Part shown: one piece after another, positions 33,558-42,899 of the stretch
Layout of the letters: each line of letters starts with the position of its first letter
How positions within the stretch are numbered: the stretch's first letter is position 1
Origin: Microbacterium wangchenii
GTDB lineage: Bacteria > Actinomycetota > Actinomycetes > Actinomycetales > Microbacteriaceae
Assembly (NCBI RefSeq): GCF_004564355.1
Contig: NZ_CP038266.1
Coordinates: 3,224,001-3,288,000 of the forward strand
DNA: 64,000 nucleotides
Reading direction: 5' to 3'
The notes under the pieces: generated by a model
The model's database searches: none
What the model saw: the letters and a program-made list of their open reading frames with translations, nothing else
What the model was told of the DNA's origin: nothing
Made by a program: the position numbers and the translations under genes

Positions 33558-33698
33558 GCGGTCATCATCCCGACCGAGGTGCCGCCCCGATCCTGGCATC
33601 TGACACTCTGGGGAGAACGCGCTCGTATCCCGCGCTGTGGTGGAACGGCAGTGCGGTGCCCGCTGCTGTTAGGCCGGCCGCTGCACGTGGATGCACCG

Positions 33699-34793
33699 TC
33701 ACACGGCGCGGCGCTGCGCCACCAAGGGGCAGTCGAACGGGTCGCGTTCGCCGAGCCCGACCCGGTTGATGTATCGGATGACGATGGCGTACGACTGGAG
33801 CAGCGTGGTCTCCGTGTACGGGATCCCGCGCGCGCGGCAGTACTCCGCCACGATCGGCGCAGCCTTTCGCAGGTGCGGTCGCGGCATCGAGGGGAACAGG
33901 TGGTGTTCGATCTGATAGTTCAGTCCGCCCATGGCGATGTCGAGGAGACGGTTGCCGCGGATGTTGCGGCTGGTGAGCACCTGGCGCTGCAGGAAGCCGA
34001 TCTTCCCGTCCGCCGGGGCCATCATCATGCCCTTGTGGTTCGGGGCGAACGACGCGCCCATGTAGAACCCGAACACCCCGAGCTGCACCGCGAGGAATGC
34101 TAGGGCGAGAGCGGGAGAGAGCACGAGGAAGACGAGCACGCCGTACCCGATGAGGCGAAAGCCGATCAGAAGGATCTCGACCCAGCGGCGGTCCACGGGA
34201 TCACGCGACAGGACCCGCTGCACACTCGCCGCGTGCAGCGCCACGCCCTGCAGCGGAAGGATGGGGAAGAAGAACAGCCCCTGATGCGCGGCCAGCCAGC
34301 GCAGCACTCGGTTCCGGCGCTGCACCCGCTCCGGTGTCAAAGGGATGACCGGGAGCTCGGTGTCGGGATCCGTCCCCAGCTTGTTCGGGTTGGCGTGGTG
34401 CCGGCTGTGCCTGTGTCGCCACCAGCCGTAGCTCATGCCGACGAAGAGATCCCCGATGACGAGGCTCGTCCAGTCGTTCCACTTGCCGGAGGCGAAGATC
34501 TGCCGGTGGGCGGCGTCGTGACCGAGGAAGGCGACCTGCGTGAACAGCACGCCCAGCACGACGGCCGTGATCAGCTGCCACCAGGTGTCGCCGATCAGGA
34601 CGAACACGGCGAGCGCGGCGATCACCAGCAGTGGAAGCCCGATCAGCTTCGCCCAGTAGTAGGCGTAGCGACGGCGCATCAGGCCGCTGGCCTGGATCGT
34701 TCTCGCGAGCTCGGTGAAGTCGCTGTTGCGGTGTCCGGTGCGCGCGGGGGCGGGCGGCGGGGCGTGCTCGTCAGCGCTCTCGTGTTTCCTCAC
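33699..34793 (-). CDS. Membrane fatty acid desaturase
   Basis: A 364-residue membrane di-iron desaturase that introduces a double bond in acyl chains using O2 and reduced ferredoxin. All three histidine boxes are present: GHDAAH at residues 91-96, HRHSRHH at 127-133, and QIEHHLFP near 310. Two pairs of membrane helices flank them. The QxxHH third box marks the front-end or linoleoyl/acyl-CoA desaturase-type family (DesA3-like). The GTG start (VRKHESADEH) has GGAAGG about 11 nt upstream. Divergent from a TetR gene that may control it. It would tune membrane fluidity. Confidence 0.92.
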   Translation of the reverse strand: MRKHESADEHAPPPAPARTGHRNSDFTELARTIQASGLMRRRYAYYWAKLIGLPLLVIAALAVFVLIGDTWWQLITAVVLGVLFTQVAFLGHDAAHRQIFASGKWNDWTSLVIGDLFVGMSYGWWRHRHSRHHANPNKLGTDPDTELPVIPLTPERVQRRNRVLRWLAAHQGLFFFPILPLQGVALHAASVQRVLSRDPVDRRWVEILLIGFRLIGYGVLVFLVLSPALALAFLAVQLGVFGFYMGASFAPNHKGMMMAPADGKIGFLQRQVLTSRNIRGNRLLDIAMGGLNYQIEHHLFPSMPRPHLRKAAPIVAEYCRARGIPYTETTLLQSYAIVIRYINRVGLGERDPFDCPLVAQRRAV

Positions 34794-34907
34794 GGGCCGT
34801 TCAACCTTCCTTGAATTGCGTGACCCACACACAATAGCGACTGATGCGGCTGACGGGGCGGTGACATCTTCGGGCGCGTTGGCCGCCGGGTGTGCTTACA
34901 TCGGGAG

Positions 34908-35639
34908 ATGACCGGGCCCGTTGACGGGGATGCTCCACCGCTGCTTCCTCCGCAGCTAGGACGCGTGTGGGGTACCGGCGAGCACGGGACGAAACGCGGA
35001 AGGCGTCCCTCGCTCGACCTGGAGATGATCGTCACCACGGCGGCCGAGTTCGCCGACTCCGACGGGATCGCTTCTCTGTCCCTGGTTCGACTGGCTGAGC
35101 TGCTCCACGTGTCCGCGAACGCCCTGTACCGCTATCTCGATTCGCGCGACGAACTCGACGTGCTTCTTCGTGAGCATGCGCTCGCGCTTCCCCCTACCCC
35201 GGCGTCAGGCACGGACTGGCAAGTCGACGCGCGTGACTGGGCGCACCGTTTGCGCAGCCGCTACCTCGCGCACCCATGGCTGGCGGATCTGCGCTTGACC
35301 GTCCCCGTCACCCCGAACGCGCTGGGCTGGCTGGAGGCACTTCTCGCCGCCCTCGAGTCGAGCCCGCTACCCCGACACGACATCCTCCGGGCGGCGGCAC
35401 TCCTCGACGGATTCGTTCGGGCTCACTTCATCTCACAGCGGGATGTCGCCGCATGGGCGGCGCACCCGCTCTCGGAAGAAGACCTCGTCGAGCGAGTGGC
35501 ACCCTTATTGGACGCGCGCGGATATGGCCGCGTCGCGACGATGTTCCGTTCTGGTCGGTACCAGCAGCCCACCGCCGAAACGCACGAGCGAGAGTTCGAC
35601 TACGGACTCGAGCGGATCCTGCTCGGGCTCGCGGCGTAA
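34908..35639 (+). CDS. TetR family transcriptional regulator
   Basis: A 243-residue TetR protein with TetR_C_1-like ligand domain. After a disordered Pro/Gly-rich leader comes KRGRRPSLDLEMIVTTAAEF and the helix-turn-helix LSLVRLAELLHVSANALYRY (about residues 55-75). GGGAG is close to the ATG. Divergent from the desaturase gene across 114 bp; that gene is the natural target. The ligand is unknown. Confidence 0.88.
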   Translation: MTGPVDGDAPPLLPPQLGRVWGTGEHGTKRGRRPSLDLEMIVTTAAEFADSDGIASLSLVRLAELLHVSANALYRYLDSRDELDVLLREHALALPPTPASGTDWQVDARDWAHRLRSRYLAHPWLADLRLTVPVTPNALGWLEALLAALESSPLPRHDILRAAALLDGFVRAHFISQRDVAAWAAHPLSEEDLVERVAPLLDARGYGRVATMFRSGRYQQPTAETHEREFDYGLERILLGLAA

Positions 35640-35640
35640 C

Positions 35641-35662
35641 CGGCCCGATCACGAACGGGCCG
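35641..35662. terminator. Hairpin after the TetR gene
   Basis: CGGCCCG-ATCACGAA-CGGGCCG, a perfect 7-bp stem with an 8-nt loop, lies immediately after the TetR stop. No U-run. The remaining 360 bp to the next gene hold no convincing ORF; frames there look like shadows. Confidence 0.5.
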
Positions 35663-36021
35663 CGCCTGCCGCCGTGGGTCAACTGAAGACGAGCCAGCGG
35701 ATACCGGGCACTTGCCGTGCACATAGACCGGCGCGCAACAAGCCCTCACCCTGCAGCCGACATCGCGCCACAATCGACGCACAAGAACCGTCCGGGAGAC
35801 CGGCACAGGCTCCTGCGATGTCAACCGCCCCGGAGAGTGCGATGAGATCAGGGGCGCGCTCGCCGAGGATGACGAGCGCGCGTCAGGTGTGACGATCCAT
35901 GCCCCTCCCCCGGGACCGGCGAAACGGTTTCGGTTCACAGGCATCCGCGCTTGCACCGTCAAGGTTGGCGAAGCTCCTGGGTCGCGTGCGACCGGCGATC
36001 GAGCGCAGAAGGAGAAGAGCA

Positions 36022-37242
36022 ATGTCTGCAAACAGAGCTGTCGCCTACAAGGGACCGGGTCTGGTCGAAGTGACCGACACCGCGTACCCCGAGTTCGAGC
36101 TCAAGGACGGGCCGGGCGTGAACCCGGCGAACATCGGCCGGAAGGTGCCGCACGGAGTCATCCTGCGCACGGTCGCGACCAACATCTGCGGGTCGGATCA
36201 GCACATGGTGCGCGGGCGCACCACCGCACCCTCGGGGCTCGTGCTGGGGCACGAGATCACGGGCGAGGTCGTCGAGACCGGCCCGGATGTCGAGTTCATC
36301 GAGGTGGGCGACATCGTGTCGGTGCCGTTCAATATCGCGTGCGGCCGCTGTCGCAACTGCAAGGAGGGCAAGACCGGCATCTGCCTGAACGTCAATCCCG
36401 ACCGGCCCGGCAGCGCGTACGGGTACGTCGACATGGGCGGATGGGTGGGCGGGCAGGCCGAGTACGTGCTCGTGCCGTATGCCGACTGGAATCTGCTGAA
36501 GTTCCCGGATCGCGAGCAGGCGTTGGAGAAGATCCTCGATCTGACGATGCTCTCCGACATCTTCCCGACGGGCTTCCACGGCGCGTTCACCGCCGGGGTC
36601 GGCCCCGGTTCGACGGTGTACATCGCCGGCGCCGGTCCGGTCGGACTGGCGGCGGCCGTCGGCGCGCAGCTGCTGGGCGCCGCGGTCGTCATCGTCGGCG
36701 ACCTCAACGAGGATCGCCTCGCCCAGGCCCGCTCCTTCGGCTGCGAGACGGTCGATGTCTCCCAGGGCGATCCGAAGGAGCAGATCGAGCAGATCCTCGG
36801 TGTCCCCGAGGTCGACTCCGCGGTCGACGCCGTCGGCTTCGAAGCGCGCGGGCACGGATCGGATGCGTCGCACGAGGCGCCTGCGACGGTCCTCAACTCG
36901 CTGATGGATCTCACCGCCGCCGGCGGCGCGCTCGGCATCCCGGGACTGTACGTGACCGGAGACCCGGGTGGGGTCGACGAGGCCGCCAAGGTCGGTTCGC
37001 TGTCGCTGCGACTGGGTCTCGGCTGGGCGAAGTCGCTGTCGTTCACGACCGGCCAGTGCCCGGTCATGCGATACAACCGTCAACTCATGATGGCGATCCT
37101 GCACGACAAGGTACAGATCGCCCAGGCCGTGAACGCGACGCCGATCTCGCTCGATGACGCGCCCCGCGGCTACGCCGAGTTCGACTCGGGAGCGGCGAAG
37201 AAGTACGTGCTGAACCCGAACGGGTACATCAAGGCCGCGTGA
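36022..37242 (+). CDS. fdhA: Glutathione-independent formaldehyde dehydrogenase
   Basis: Zinc- and NAD-dependent oxidation of formaldehyde to formate without glutathione. The 406-residue length and layout match Pseudomonas putida FDH. Catalytic zinc ligands: Cys56 in NICGSDQH and His77 in LGHEITGE; structural zinc: Cys107, 110, 113 and 121 in ACGRCRNCKEGKTGIC; NAD fold: YIAGAGPVGLAAAV near residue 200. The PNIGRKVPHGVILR leader and the GSAYGYVDMGGWVGGQAEY insertion are typical of FDH rather than plain alcohol dehydrogenases. AGAAGGAGAAG precedes the ATG. It stands alone, with a 380-bp upstream region that may hold its control sites. Confidence 0.93.
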   Translation: MSANRAVAYKGPGLVEVTDTAYPEFELKDGPGVNPANIGRKVPHGVILRTVATNICGSDQHMVRGRTTAPSGLVLGHEITGEVVETGPDVEFIEVGDIVSVPFNIACGRCRNCKEGKTGICLNVNPDRPGSAYGYVDMGGWVGGQAEYVLVPYADWNLLKFPDREQALEKILDLTMLSDIFPTGFHGAFTAGVGPGSTVYIAGAGPVGLAAAVGAQLLGAAVVIVGDLNEDRLAQARSFGCETVDVSQGDPKEQIEQILGVPEVDSAVDAVGFEARGHGSDASHEAPATVLNSLMDLTAAGGALGIPGLYVTGDPGGVDEAAKVGSLSLRLGLGWAKSLSFTTGQCPVMRYNRQLMMAILHDKVQIAQAVNATPISLDDAPRGYAEFDSGAAKKYVLNPNGYIKAA

Positions 37243-37349
37243 GGTCCGCGCTGACGGAGTGAACGATGGAGCGGGGGCACCCACCGCGCGCCGAGGTCAC
37301 GGCAGCGGTGCCTCCGCTTCCTCGATGCGCACGCTGGCTGGTCGCCCCC

Positions 37350-38654
37350 TCAGTGGGACGAGAGGTGCAGTTCTCGAAGCCGCGCGATGCCGGCCGCTTC
37401 CGCGCGGAAGATCTCTGCGAGTCTCACACTCATGGCCTCGAACGTCGCCGCGGAGTCGTAGTCCGGCAGGTCGCGGTTCGCTTCGAAGAGCTTCCATCGG
37501 CGCAGCGCCGCATCCCTTCTCTGCTCGCTCCCGTCGTCGCCCTGCGCCAACGACTCGGCCACGCCGGCTGTGAGCTCGCGCACGTCGTCGAAGAGGGCGT
37601 CGCCCTGCGGCAACGCCGTATCGGCCAGGTCTTGCCACATGTCGCCGATCTCCCGCCACCTGCTGGCCTCCGCTTCGATCTGCGGACGTCGCAGCACCTG
37701 TCCCGCCTCCTCGAGAAAGTCACCGAACAGCCCGCGCAGATGACCACCCGCTGCGTTCACCGGAGCGATCGCATCCCAGGTTCCTGCGAGCCCAGTGAGC
37801 AGATCAGTGCCACCGGCGAAGACCGTCGGCCATCCCTTCTTCGCCTTGTCGTCCACGATCAGCTTCGACCACTTCTGCCACGCGGGCAGCGAGAAGCTCG
37901 TCGACGCGGAGGACAGATGGTCGATCACGACGGACAGCCCATCGAGAACCGCCGACTCGACACGATCCGCGGTGAGGACGACATTCCTCGAGCGAACCGC
38001 CAGCATCGCGTTCTTGTATGACCCGACCCGTGACCTCGCGTCGTCGAGCATGTCGCGCTGCACCGTGAGCGGGTGAAGGTTTCGGTCATCGAGATGCACC
38101 CGACCGTCCGTTTCTGCGTACGCGACGACGGGATGCCCGCCGTGCCCATCGAGGTGGGCGGGCAGGTTCCAGTAGCCGATCCGGTATCGATCAGGCCAGA
38201 CGATGCTCGGATTACCTGCCGCGAGTTCTCTCGACAGCAACGCCGATGCGGTCTTTTCACCCCCTGTGCGGGTGAAATCGGCATCCACTCCCAGGCGGGA
38301 GAGCGCGGGGACCGCTCGGCGGTCCAGGTGGTTCCACGAGTGCCCGAAGCCGAGGACCAGGTGGATCTCCTTGTGCTCCTGGAATTCCCACAGGATGTAT
38401 CCGGCCCCGATGCCGCCCGCGATCCCGAAGAGCAGCGCCTCCGAGAGCGGGCCGTTCACGCCGACCACGCCACGATGTGCGAGCACCTTCGCGAGGTTCG
38501 ACGCGTCGGGGTCGGTTCCCCCGCGAAGCGCCCAGCCGTGGTCGGCTTCGACGGTGCTGTCGGTGACGAATCTCGCGCGAGCGGAGGCGTACCGCTCGCC
38601 GGTCCTCGCCATCCGTTCGCGGATACGCGCCTTGAGTTGCTTCTGTCCGGTCAT
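37350..38654 (-). CDS. BtrH N-terminal domain protein, Cys-less variant
   Basis: A 434-residue protein with an N-terminal domain like BtrH, the peptidase/acyltransferase of butirosin biosynthesis. Landmarks are SNLAKVLAHRGVVGVNGPL, LLFGIAGGIGAGYILWEF and GGHPVVAYAETDGRVHLDDR; a helical C-terminal half of about 200 residues follows (DUF4872-like position). BtrH-type active sites usually carry Cys in the position where this protein has Ala/Ser-Asn (DASNLAKV), so the catalytic Cys seems to be missing. The first residues LKARIRERMARTGERYASAR form a basic helix common in related actinobacterial proteins. GGGGAACC precedes the ATG. Function unknown. Confidence 0.7.
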   Translation of the reverse strand: MTGQKQLKARIRERMARTGERYASARARFVTDSTVEADHGWALRGGTDPDASNLAKVLAHRGVVGVNGPLSEALLFGIAGGIGAGYILWEFQEHKEIHLVLGFGHSWNHLDRRAVPALSRLGVDADFTRTGGEKTASALLSRELAAGNPSIVWPDRYRIGYWNLPAHLDGHGGHPVVAYAETDGRVHLDDRNLHPLTVQRDMLDDARSRVGSYKNAMLAVRSRNVVLTADRVESAVLDGLSVVIDHLSSASTSFSLPAWQKWSKLIVDDKAKKGWPTVFAGGTDLLTGLAGTWDAIAPVNAAGGHLRGLFGDFLEEAGQVLRRPQIEAEASRWREIGDMWQDLADTALPQGDALFDDVRELTAGVAESLAQGDDGSEQRRDAALRRWKLFEANRDLPDYDSAATFEAMSVRLAEIFRAEAAGIARLRELHLSSH

Positions 38655-38943
38655 GACCAGGTTCCCCGGTTGCCCTCGCGATCCTCGCCCGCGCTTCAGA
38701 CCGTGCAACCGTTCTGTGTCGACAACCAGACCTGCTGTATCCCGAGGCTCACGAAGTCCCCTTTGCCTCCGCATCGCCGATCCGCGCGGGGAACCGGTCA
38801 GGAGGTTGGGCGTGGGATGCGCCTGGCCGACAGTGTACTGAACGCACGATGAGCGATCCACTGTCGGTGCGGACCGGGCCGCTTTCTGGGGTGGGGCTCC
38901 GCGGCAGCTGCTTCGGTCGTTCCCGACCCGCGGGCATCAGACG
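38655..38943. other. 289-bp intergenic stretch upstream of the BtrH-like gene
   Basis: No coding frame looks real. On the minus strand TACACT (38832-38837) is a possible -10 for the BtrH-like gene, with a weak -35. Nothing else is visible. Confidence 0.35.
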
Positions 38944-40149
38944 TCATCGCCGAACGACGAGCAGCCCCCCTGCCAGGCAGATGGCGGCCATGGAAAGACT
39001 CACCGCTTGGTAGGAGCCCCAGAGACCGGCGAGTACCGCAGCGGCGCCGGGGGCGAGGGCCGTGAGGGCAGAGATCGGCGCAGCCAGCATCCCGTTCAAT
39101 CGCCCGTAAGAGGTCGTGCCCCAACGGTCCGAAACAGCGGACGCCTGAACAAGAGTGAATGCACCGCGAACGGCACCGGCAAGGATGGCGGCGGCGAAAA
39201 TCCATCCGGGTTCGCGGGCGACGGCATAGCCGGCGAGGGATGCAGCGCCCAGCGCCCCAACGACCACCGGTGCGATCCAAGGGGCGGACCGGTACGGGAC
39301 CGCCAGGTAGAGCACTCGCCCGAGGATTTGCCCTGCACCGATGAGCCCCAACACCCAGGACGCGGATTGGAGATCGAGCCCCTTCTCCACGGAAGCCGGG
39401 ACCGCGGACAGTGTCGCCGCGCCCAGCGAGAACGAGAGCAGGGCGAGCGCGACCGTGAGGACCCAGAACCTCGTCGATTGCAGCGCCCGTCGCGAAGCAC
39501 CGTTCGTCGCGGCCGATGCTTCCAGGTGGGGCCACGCGCGCTCCACCGTGAGGAAGTACACCGGGACCAGCACGCCAGCGAGGATCACAGCCAGGATCGC
39601 AAACGCGACCCGCCAACCCACCTCGACGACGAGCCATCCCGTAAACGGCGCAAAGATGGTCGATGCGAGTCCACCCGCGAGGGTTACCAGCGTGAGGGGT
39701 CCGCGACGGTCCGACCGGTAACGGTGGGTGATGACCGTGAAGGCGGCCTGGTACAGCACCGCGGCTTGAGCCGCACCGCATACGATCCACGCTGTCGCGA
39801 AGGTCCAGATGTTCTGGGAGGCCGCCGCGCCGAGCATCGCAAGTGTGCCGAGCACGGCACCGGAAACCATGACGCGACGCGGATGCCGATCCAGCCAGCG
39901 ACCCACGGCGATCGCACAGACGGCGGATGAGAGGAGCCCCGCGGTGATCGCCAGGAACACTTCCCGATCCGTCCAATCGGTGTCGCCGGCGATCGCGGGC
40001 GCGGCTACGAGAACGGCGTAGTACAGCACACCCCACGCGACGATCTGGGTGATCGCCATCGCGAGGAGCCCCGCGCCTTTCCCACTGATCGACAACGAGG
40101 GGATCGTTGCCCGTGCGCGCCACCTATCCACGAGATCGGTTACGGTCAT
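38944..40149 (-). CDS. MFS transporter
   Basis: A 401-residue major-facilitator protein with 12 hydrophobic helices, starting near LLAMAITQIVAWGVLYYAVL. VGRWLDRHPRRVMV between helices 2 and 3 is the MFS loop, and ILGRVLYL with SDRWGTTSYGRLNGML mark the second half. It resembles monocarboxylate/YfkF-type exporters of the OFA-like group, but substrate is unknown. The ATG lies inside the LLM gene (26-bp overlap); a TTG 11 codons upstream is also possible. It is co-directional with the LLM oxidoreductase and probably co-transcribed. Confidence 0.88.
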   Translation of the reverse strand: MTVTDLVDRWRARATIPSLSISGKGAGLLAMAITQIVAWGVLYYAVLVAAPAIAGDTDWTDREVFLAITAGLLSSAVCAIAVGRWLDRHPRRVMVSGAVLGTLAMLGAAASQNIWTFATAWIVCGAAQAAVLYQAAFTVITHRYRSDRRGPLTLVTLAGGLASTIFAPFTGWLVVEVGWRVAFAILAVILAGVLVPVYFLTVERAWPHLEASAATNGASRRALQSTRFWVLTVALALLSFSLGAATLSAVPASVEKGLDLQSASWVLGLIGAGQILGRVLYLAVPYRSAPWIAPVVVGALGAASLAGYAVAREPGWIFAAAILAGAVRGAFTLVQASAVSDRWGTTSYGRLNGMLAAPISALTALAPGAAAVLAGLWGSYQAVSLSMAAICLAGGLLVVRR

Positions 40150-40939
40150 CGCGCCACGCAACGAGATCGCGGAGAGGTCCAAGATCCCAACGGGGCGCCT
40201 CGAGACCGACGGTGATCAAGCGGGTCCCAACGGTGAAGAGCGCTTCGGCGTTTGCGCAATAGTCGTCGACGTCCTCGGCGAACCGCCCGGGCTTCGGACT
40301 CACCCCCGCCGATCTCTCGATGTCAGCCGGATCGCGGCCAATCTGATGACACCAACCGTCCAGTACCGCGTGCTTGTGAGCGATCGTTCCTGCGTCGCCG
40401 AATCCGTGCCAAACATCGGCGTGCCGCGCAGCGATCCGCAGGGTGACCTTCTCGCCGCCCCCACCGATCAGGACCGGGATCTGCCGAGTTGGCGCGAGGT
40501 TGAGTTTCCCCCACCGGTCCCGGATGGCGGCCAAGCCCGCCTCCAGCATGCGCAGCCGATCTCCCGGGGTGCCGAAGGCGTAGCCGTACTCGACATGGTC
40601 CCGCTCTGCCCAGCCTGCGCCGATGCCGAGGATGAGACGCCCACCAGCACCGCGGTCGCTGATGTGGTCGACGGTGCGGGCCATGTCCGCCAACAACCGA
40701 GGATTTCGGTAGCTGTTGGACGAGACGAGCACGCCGAGGTCCGCGCGTTCGGTGGACTCGGCCCACGCTGCCAGCATCGTCCAGGCCTCGAAGTGGGCGC
40801 CATCGGGGTCGCCGGACAGCGGAAAGAAGTGGTCCCAGTTGAACACCACGTCCACCCCGGTCTCCTCGGCGGCGGCCAGCGCGCGACGAATGTCGTCGTA
40901 TTCGGCATGTTGCGGCTTGACCTGAGCTCCGATGCGCAC
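40124..40939 (-). CDS. LLM class F420/flavin-dependent oxidoreductase
   Basis: A 271-residue luciferase-like monooxygenase-fold enzyme, probably F420-dependent. RIGAQVKPQHAEYDDIRRAL opens the barrel, followed by VFNWDHFFPLSGDPDG, SSNSYRNPRLLADMARTVD, GRLILGIGAGWAERDHVEYG and PVLIGGGGEKVTLRIAARHAD, all in family order. A GTG start was chosen at the first barrel strand although its ribosome site is poor; the frame is open for 46 more codons. It overlaps the MFS gene. Reactions in this class range from F420-linked reduction to oxygenation; none can be assigned. Confidence 0.87.
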   Translation of the reverse strand: MRIGAQVKPQHAEYDDIRRALAAAEETGVDVVFNWDHFFPLSGDPDGAHFEAWTMLAAWAESTERADLGVLVSSNSYRNPRLLADMARTVDHISDRGAGGRLILGIGAGWAERDHVEYGYAFGTPGDRLRMLEAGLAAIRDRWGKLNLAPTRQIPVLIGGGGEKVTLRIAARHADVWHGFGDAGTIAHKHAVLDGWCHQIGRDPADIERSAGVSPKPGRFAEDVDDYCANAEALFTVGTRLITVGLEAPRWDLGPLRDLVAWRDDRNRSRG

Positions 40940-40995
40940 GCGTCGGTCAGCGCGAGGAACGTGCAGGGACTCATTTCGCTCGGCCGGGATCACGG

Positions 40996-41859
40996 CTAGC
41001 CGCCGACTGGCACGAAGTGCGAGTCCGGCGATTGAGGCGCCGATCGCGGCGGAATCCTTCGCCACGCCCACACACACCCACAGGCCAGAGCGACCACCAC
41101 GCCCAGTTGAACGAGCCCGCCGGCGAGATTCGGCTGCGGCAGCAGTGCGCCCGTCGCGTTACCGGCGAAGTGGAGAACGATCGCTGCCCACACTCCCCCT
41201 GACAGCCGCTCGGACACGAAGAGAAACAACACCGATAACGGGATCATCGTCAGGAGGTACACGCCGGCGCGGGGCGTGAAGAGCCCCATCGCATGCTGAC
41301 CGGTGCCGGCCAACAGGAAGAGCGGTAAGTGCCAGACGGCCCACGTCGCCCCCAACACGGCGGCCGTGGGCAGCACTCCCAGCCGCATGCGCAGGCGCGG
41401 CTGAACGTACCCGCGCCAACCGAACTCTTCCGCGATGGGCCCGGTGAGCAGGAAGATCACGATGAACGGGAGCAAGCCGCCCATTGAGGTGATCGTCTCC
41501 CCGGCGTGCGCATCAAGTCGACCGCCGGAGACGATCGCCGCGCTGACGAGTGCGGGGAGCGCACCGAGCACCAAGGCGGCGGGCACCCACACCCATGGAC
41601 GCCGGATGCGCCGGCGCGGCACGTCACCTCGGCTGAGCAGGAGCACCGCAAGGAGCGCGGCCAAGGACGGACCGCACGCACCGAGGGAGTACAGCCAGAT
41701 CCCTGGCGACGTCGTCACGGCACCACCGACGAGAGGGAGAGCCATCCAGAATCCTCCGCTGATGACCGCACACGCCAGCGCGAAGAAGAGAAGCTGCCCG
41801 CGCAGTGTCGCCGCACGCCGAGTGCGCGCCGGATTTGTTTGCATGGTCACCCGCGTCAT
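40996..41859 (-). CDS. CPBP family intramembrane metalloprotease
   Basis: A 287-residue membrane protein with about eight helices and the CAAX/ABI (CPBP) motifs: GPIAEEFGWRGYV near residue 150 (EExxxR), ATWAVWHLPLFLLAG near 185 and IVLHFAGNATGAL near 240. Such proteins cleave membrane substrates; in bacteria several protect against self-made peptides. Two ATGs five codons apart could start it; neither has a strong ribosome site. It lies 56 bp upstream of the LLM gene on the same strand. Confidence 0.88.
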   Translation of the reverse strand: MTRVTMQTNPARTRRAATLRGQLLFFALACAVISGGFWMALPLVGGAVTTSPGIWLYSLGACGPSLAALLAVLLLSRGDVPRRRIRRPWVWVPAALVLGALPALVSAAIVSGGRLDAHAGETITSMGGLLPFIVIFLLTGPIAEEFGWRGYVQPRLRMRLGVLPTAAVLGATWAVWHLPLFLLAGTGQHAMGLFTPRAGVYLLTMIPLSVLFLFVSERLSGGVWAAIVLHFAGNATGALLPQPNLAGGLVQLGVVVALACGCVWAWRRIPPRSAPQSPDSHFVPVGG

Positions 41860-41944
41860 TGTGCGGGCCCGCCCGGACGCTCGGCTTGGAAATACGCGAC
41901 AACCTGGTCTGGAGCGCCGCCTGGGAAGCACCTTGAGGGCTGTG

Positions 41945-42337
41945 TCAGTCACTGGGCATGGGGCGCGCCGTGGTGGCGTCCGTCGTCGAATACGTGCCTG
42001 CGCCTGAGACGACCAGGCCGTCCGGGCCGAACTCAAGTACCTCGCTGACGAGTTTCCCCGCGTGATTCCGGTAGTTGATGACGACGATGTGTACGCCGAG
42101 GTAGATGCCTTCGAGATCGAAATACAGATCGGGAATGCGCTCCAGGCCCAGTTGCCAGTATGCCCGTATCGCTTCCTTCCCACGCAGTACGCCCTCCGTG
42201 TGAGGAAGAAGCTGGCGAGCTACAGGCGAAGTGAAGATCGCGTCCTCAGCGAAGTGCGACAAGACCCCATCGAGGTCGTGTGCATTCCACGCCTCGACCC
42301 AGCGGCTGGCGAAATCCCGGGCTGCTTCGTGATCCAT
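41945..42337 (-). CDS. SnoaL-like nuclear transport factor 2 fold protein
   Basis: A 130-residue NTF2-fold protein: MDHEAARDFASRWVEAWNAH, DLDGVLSHFAEDAIFTSPVA and RGKEAIRAYWQLGLERIPDL follow the SnoaL-like pattern, ending with FGPDGLVVSGAGTY. Members include small isomerases, hydratases and polyketide cyclases, but most are uncharacterised. A longer open frame exists upstream but has shadow composition. Divergent from the DUF3224 gene. Confidence 0.87.
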   Translation of the reverse strand: MDHEAARDFASRWVEAWNAHDLDGVLSHFAEDAIFTSPVARQLLPHTEGVLRGKEAIRAYWQLGLERIPDLYFDLEGIYLGVHIVVINYRNHAGKLVSEVLEFGPDGLVVSGAGTYSTTDATTARPMPSD

Positions 42338-42423
42338 GGCCGCAAGGGTAGAACTCCCGGAGCCGGAGATGGCCGCCTTCCTTCGGTGTTTCACGCTGGG
42401 ATGACGTCGGCTGGTTGCGTCTC

Positions 42424-42429
42424 CTACAA
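42424..42429 (+). promoter_or_regulatory. -10 element of a probable leaderless transcript
   Basis: TACAAT lies with its 3' end 7 bp before the ATG of the DUF3224 gene, and no Shine-Dalgarno sequence is present. A transcription start at or next to the A of ATG would give a leaderless mRNA, common in actinobacteria. Confidence 0.55.
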
Positions 42430-42436
42430 TCGCCGC

Positions 42437-42862
42437 ATGCCGAGCGCGGAATCGACGTTTCAGGTCCAGGGTTATGAGTCGGTGGAGTGGTCTCCCGAGA
42501 TCACCACAGGTTTGCCGACTGGTCACGCGCATATTCGGAAGGCTTTCACGGGGGCCCTGTCAGGCCGTGCAACCGCGCAGTTCAGCTACGCATACGACGG
42601 GGAGTCCAACACCGGTACCTTCGTCGCTCTGGAGTCCATCGAGGCAACGCTGGACGGCAGGCAGGGCAGCTTCAACGTGGTTCACTCCTCGACCGTGCAG
42701 GGGGGAGCGGTCGGCCCCTCGCGCAGCGATTACTTGCGTATCGTGCCGGGCAGCGGCACTGGTGCTCTCCGGGGCATATCCGGAGACGGTGCCCTTTGGG
42801 TGGAAGCGGATGGGACTCATCGCATGCGGCTGGACTACGAGATCCCAGATCTACCGGCATGA
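42437..42862 (+). CDS. DUF3224 family protein
   Basis: A 141-residue beta-rich protein of the DUF3224 (AlnB/allene-oxide-cyclase-like) family: STFQVQGYESVEWSPE, AHIRKAFTGALSGRATAQFS, DGESNTGTFVALESIEATLD and GTGALRGISGDGALWVEADG are all typical. Members have been linked to isomerisation of polyketides, but most are free-standing with unknown role. Probably translated from a leaderless message. It precedes an AraC-type gene by 37 bp, so the two could be co-transcribed. Confidence 0.88.
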   Translation: MPSAESTFQVQGYESVEWSPEITTGLPTGHAHIRKAFTGALSGRATAQFSYAYDGESNTGTFVALESIEATLDGRQGSFNVVHSSTVQGGAVGPSRSDYLRIVPGSGTGALRGISGDGALWVEADGTHRMRLDYEIPDLPA

Positions 42863-42899
42863 CCGAGCCGCATGACGCGCGGGTCGGTACGCTGCGTCC

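Noticed and set aside
36022..37242. Plain zinc alcohol dehydrogenase
   Set aside because: The N-terminal leader and the GSAYGYVDMGGWVGGQ insertion are specific to the glutathione-independent formaldehyde dehydrogenase group.
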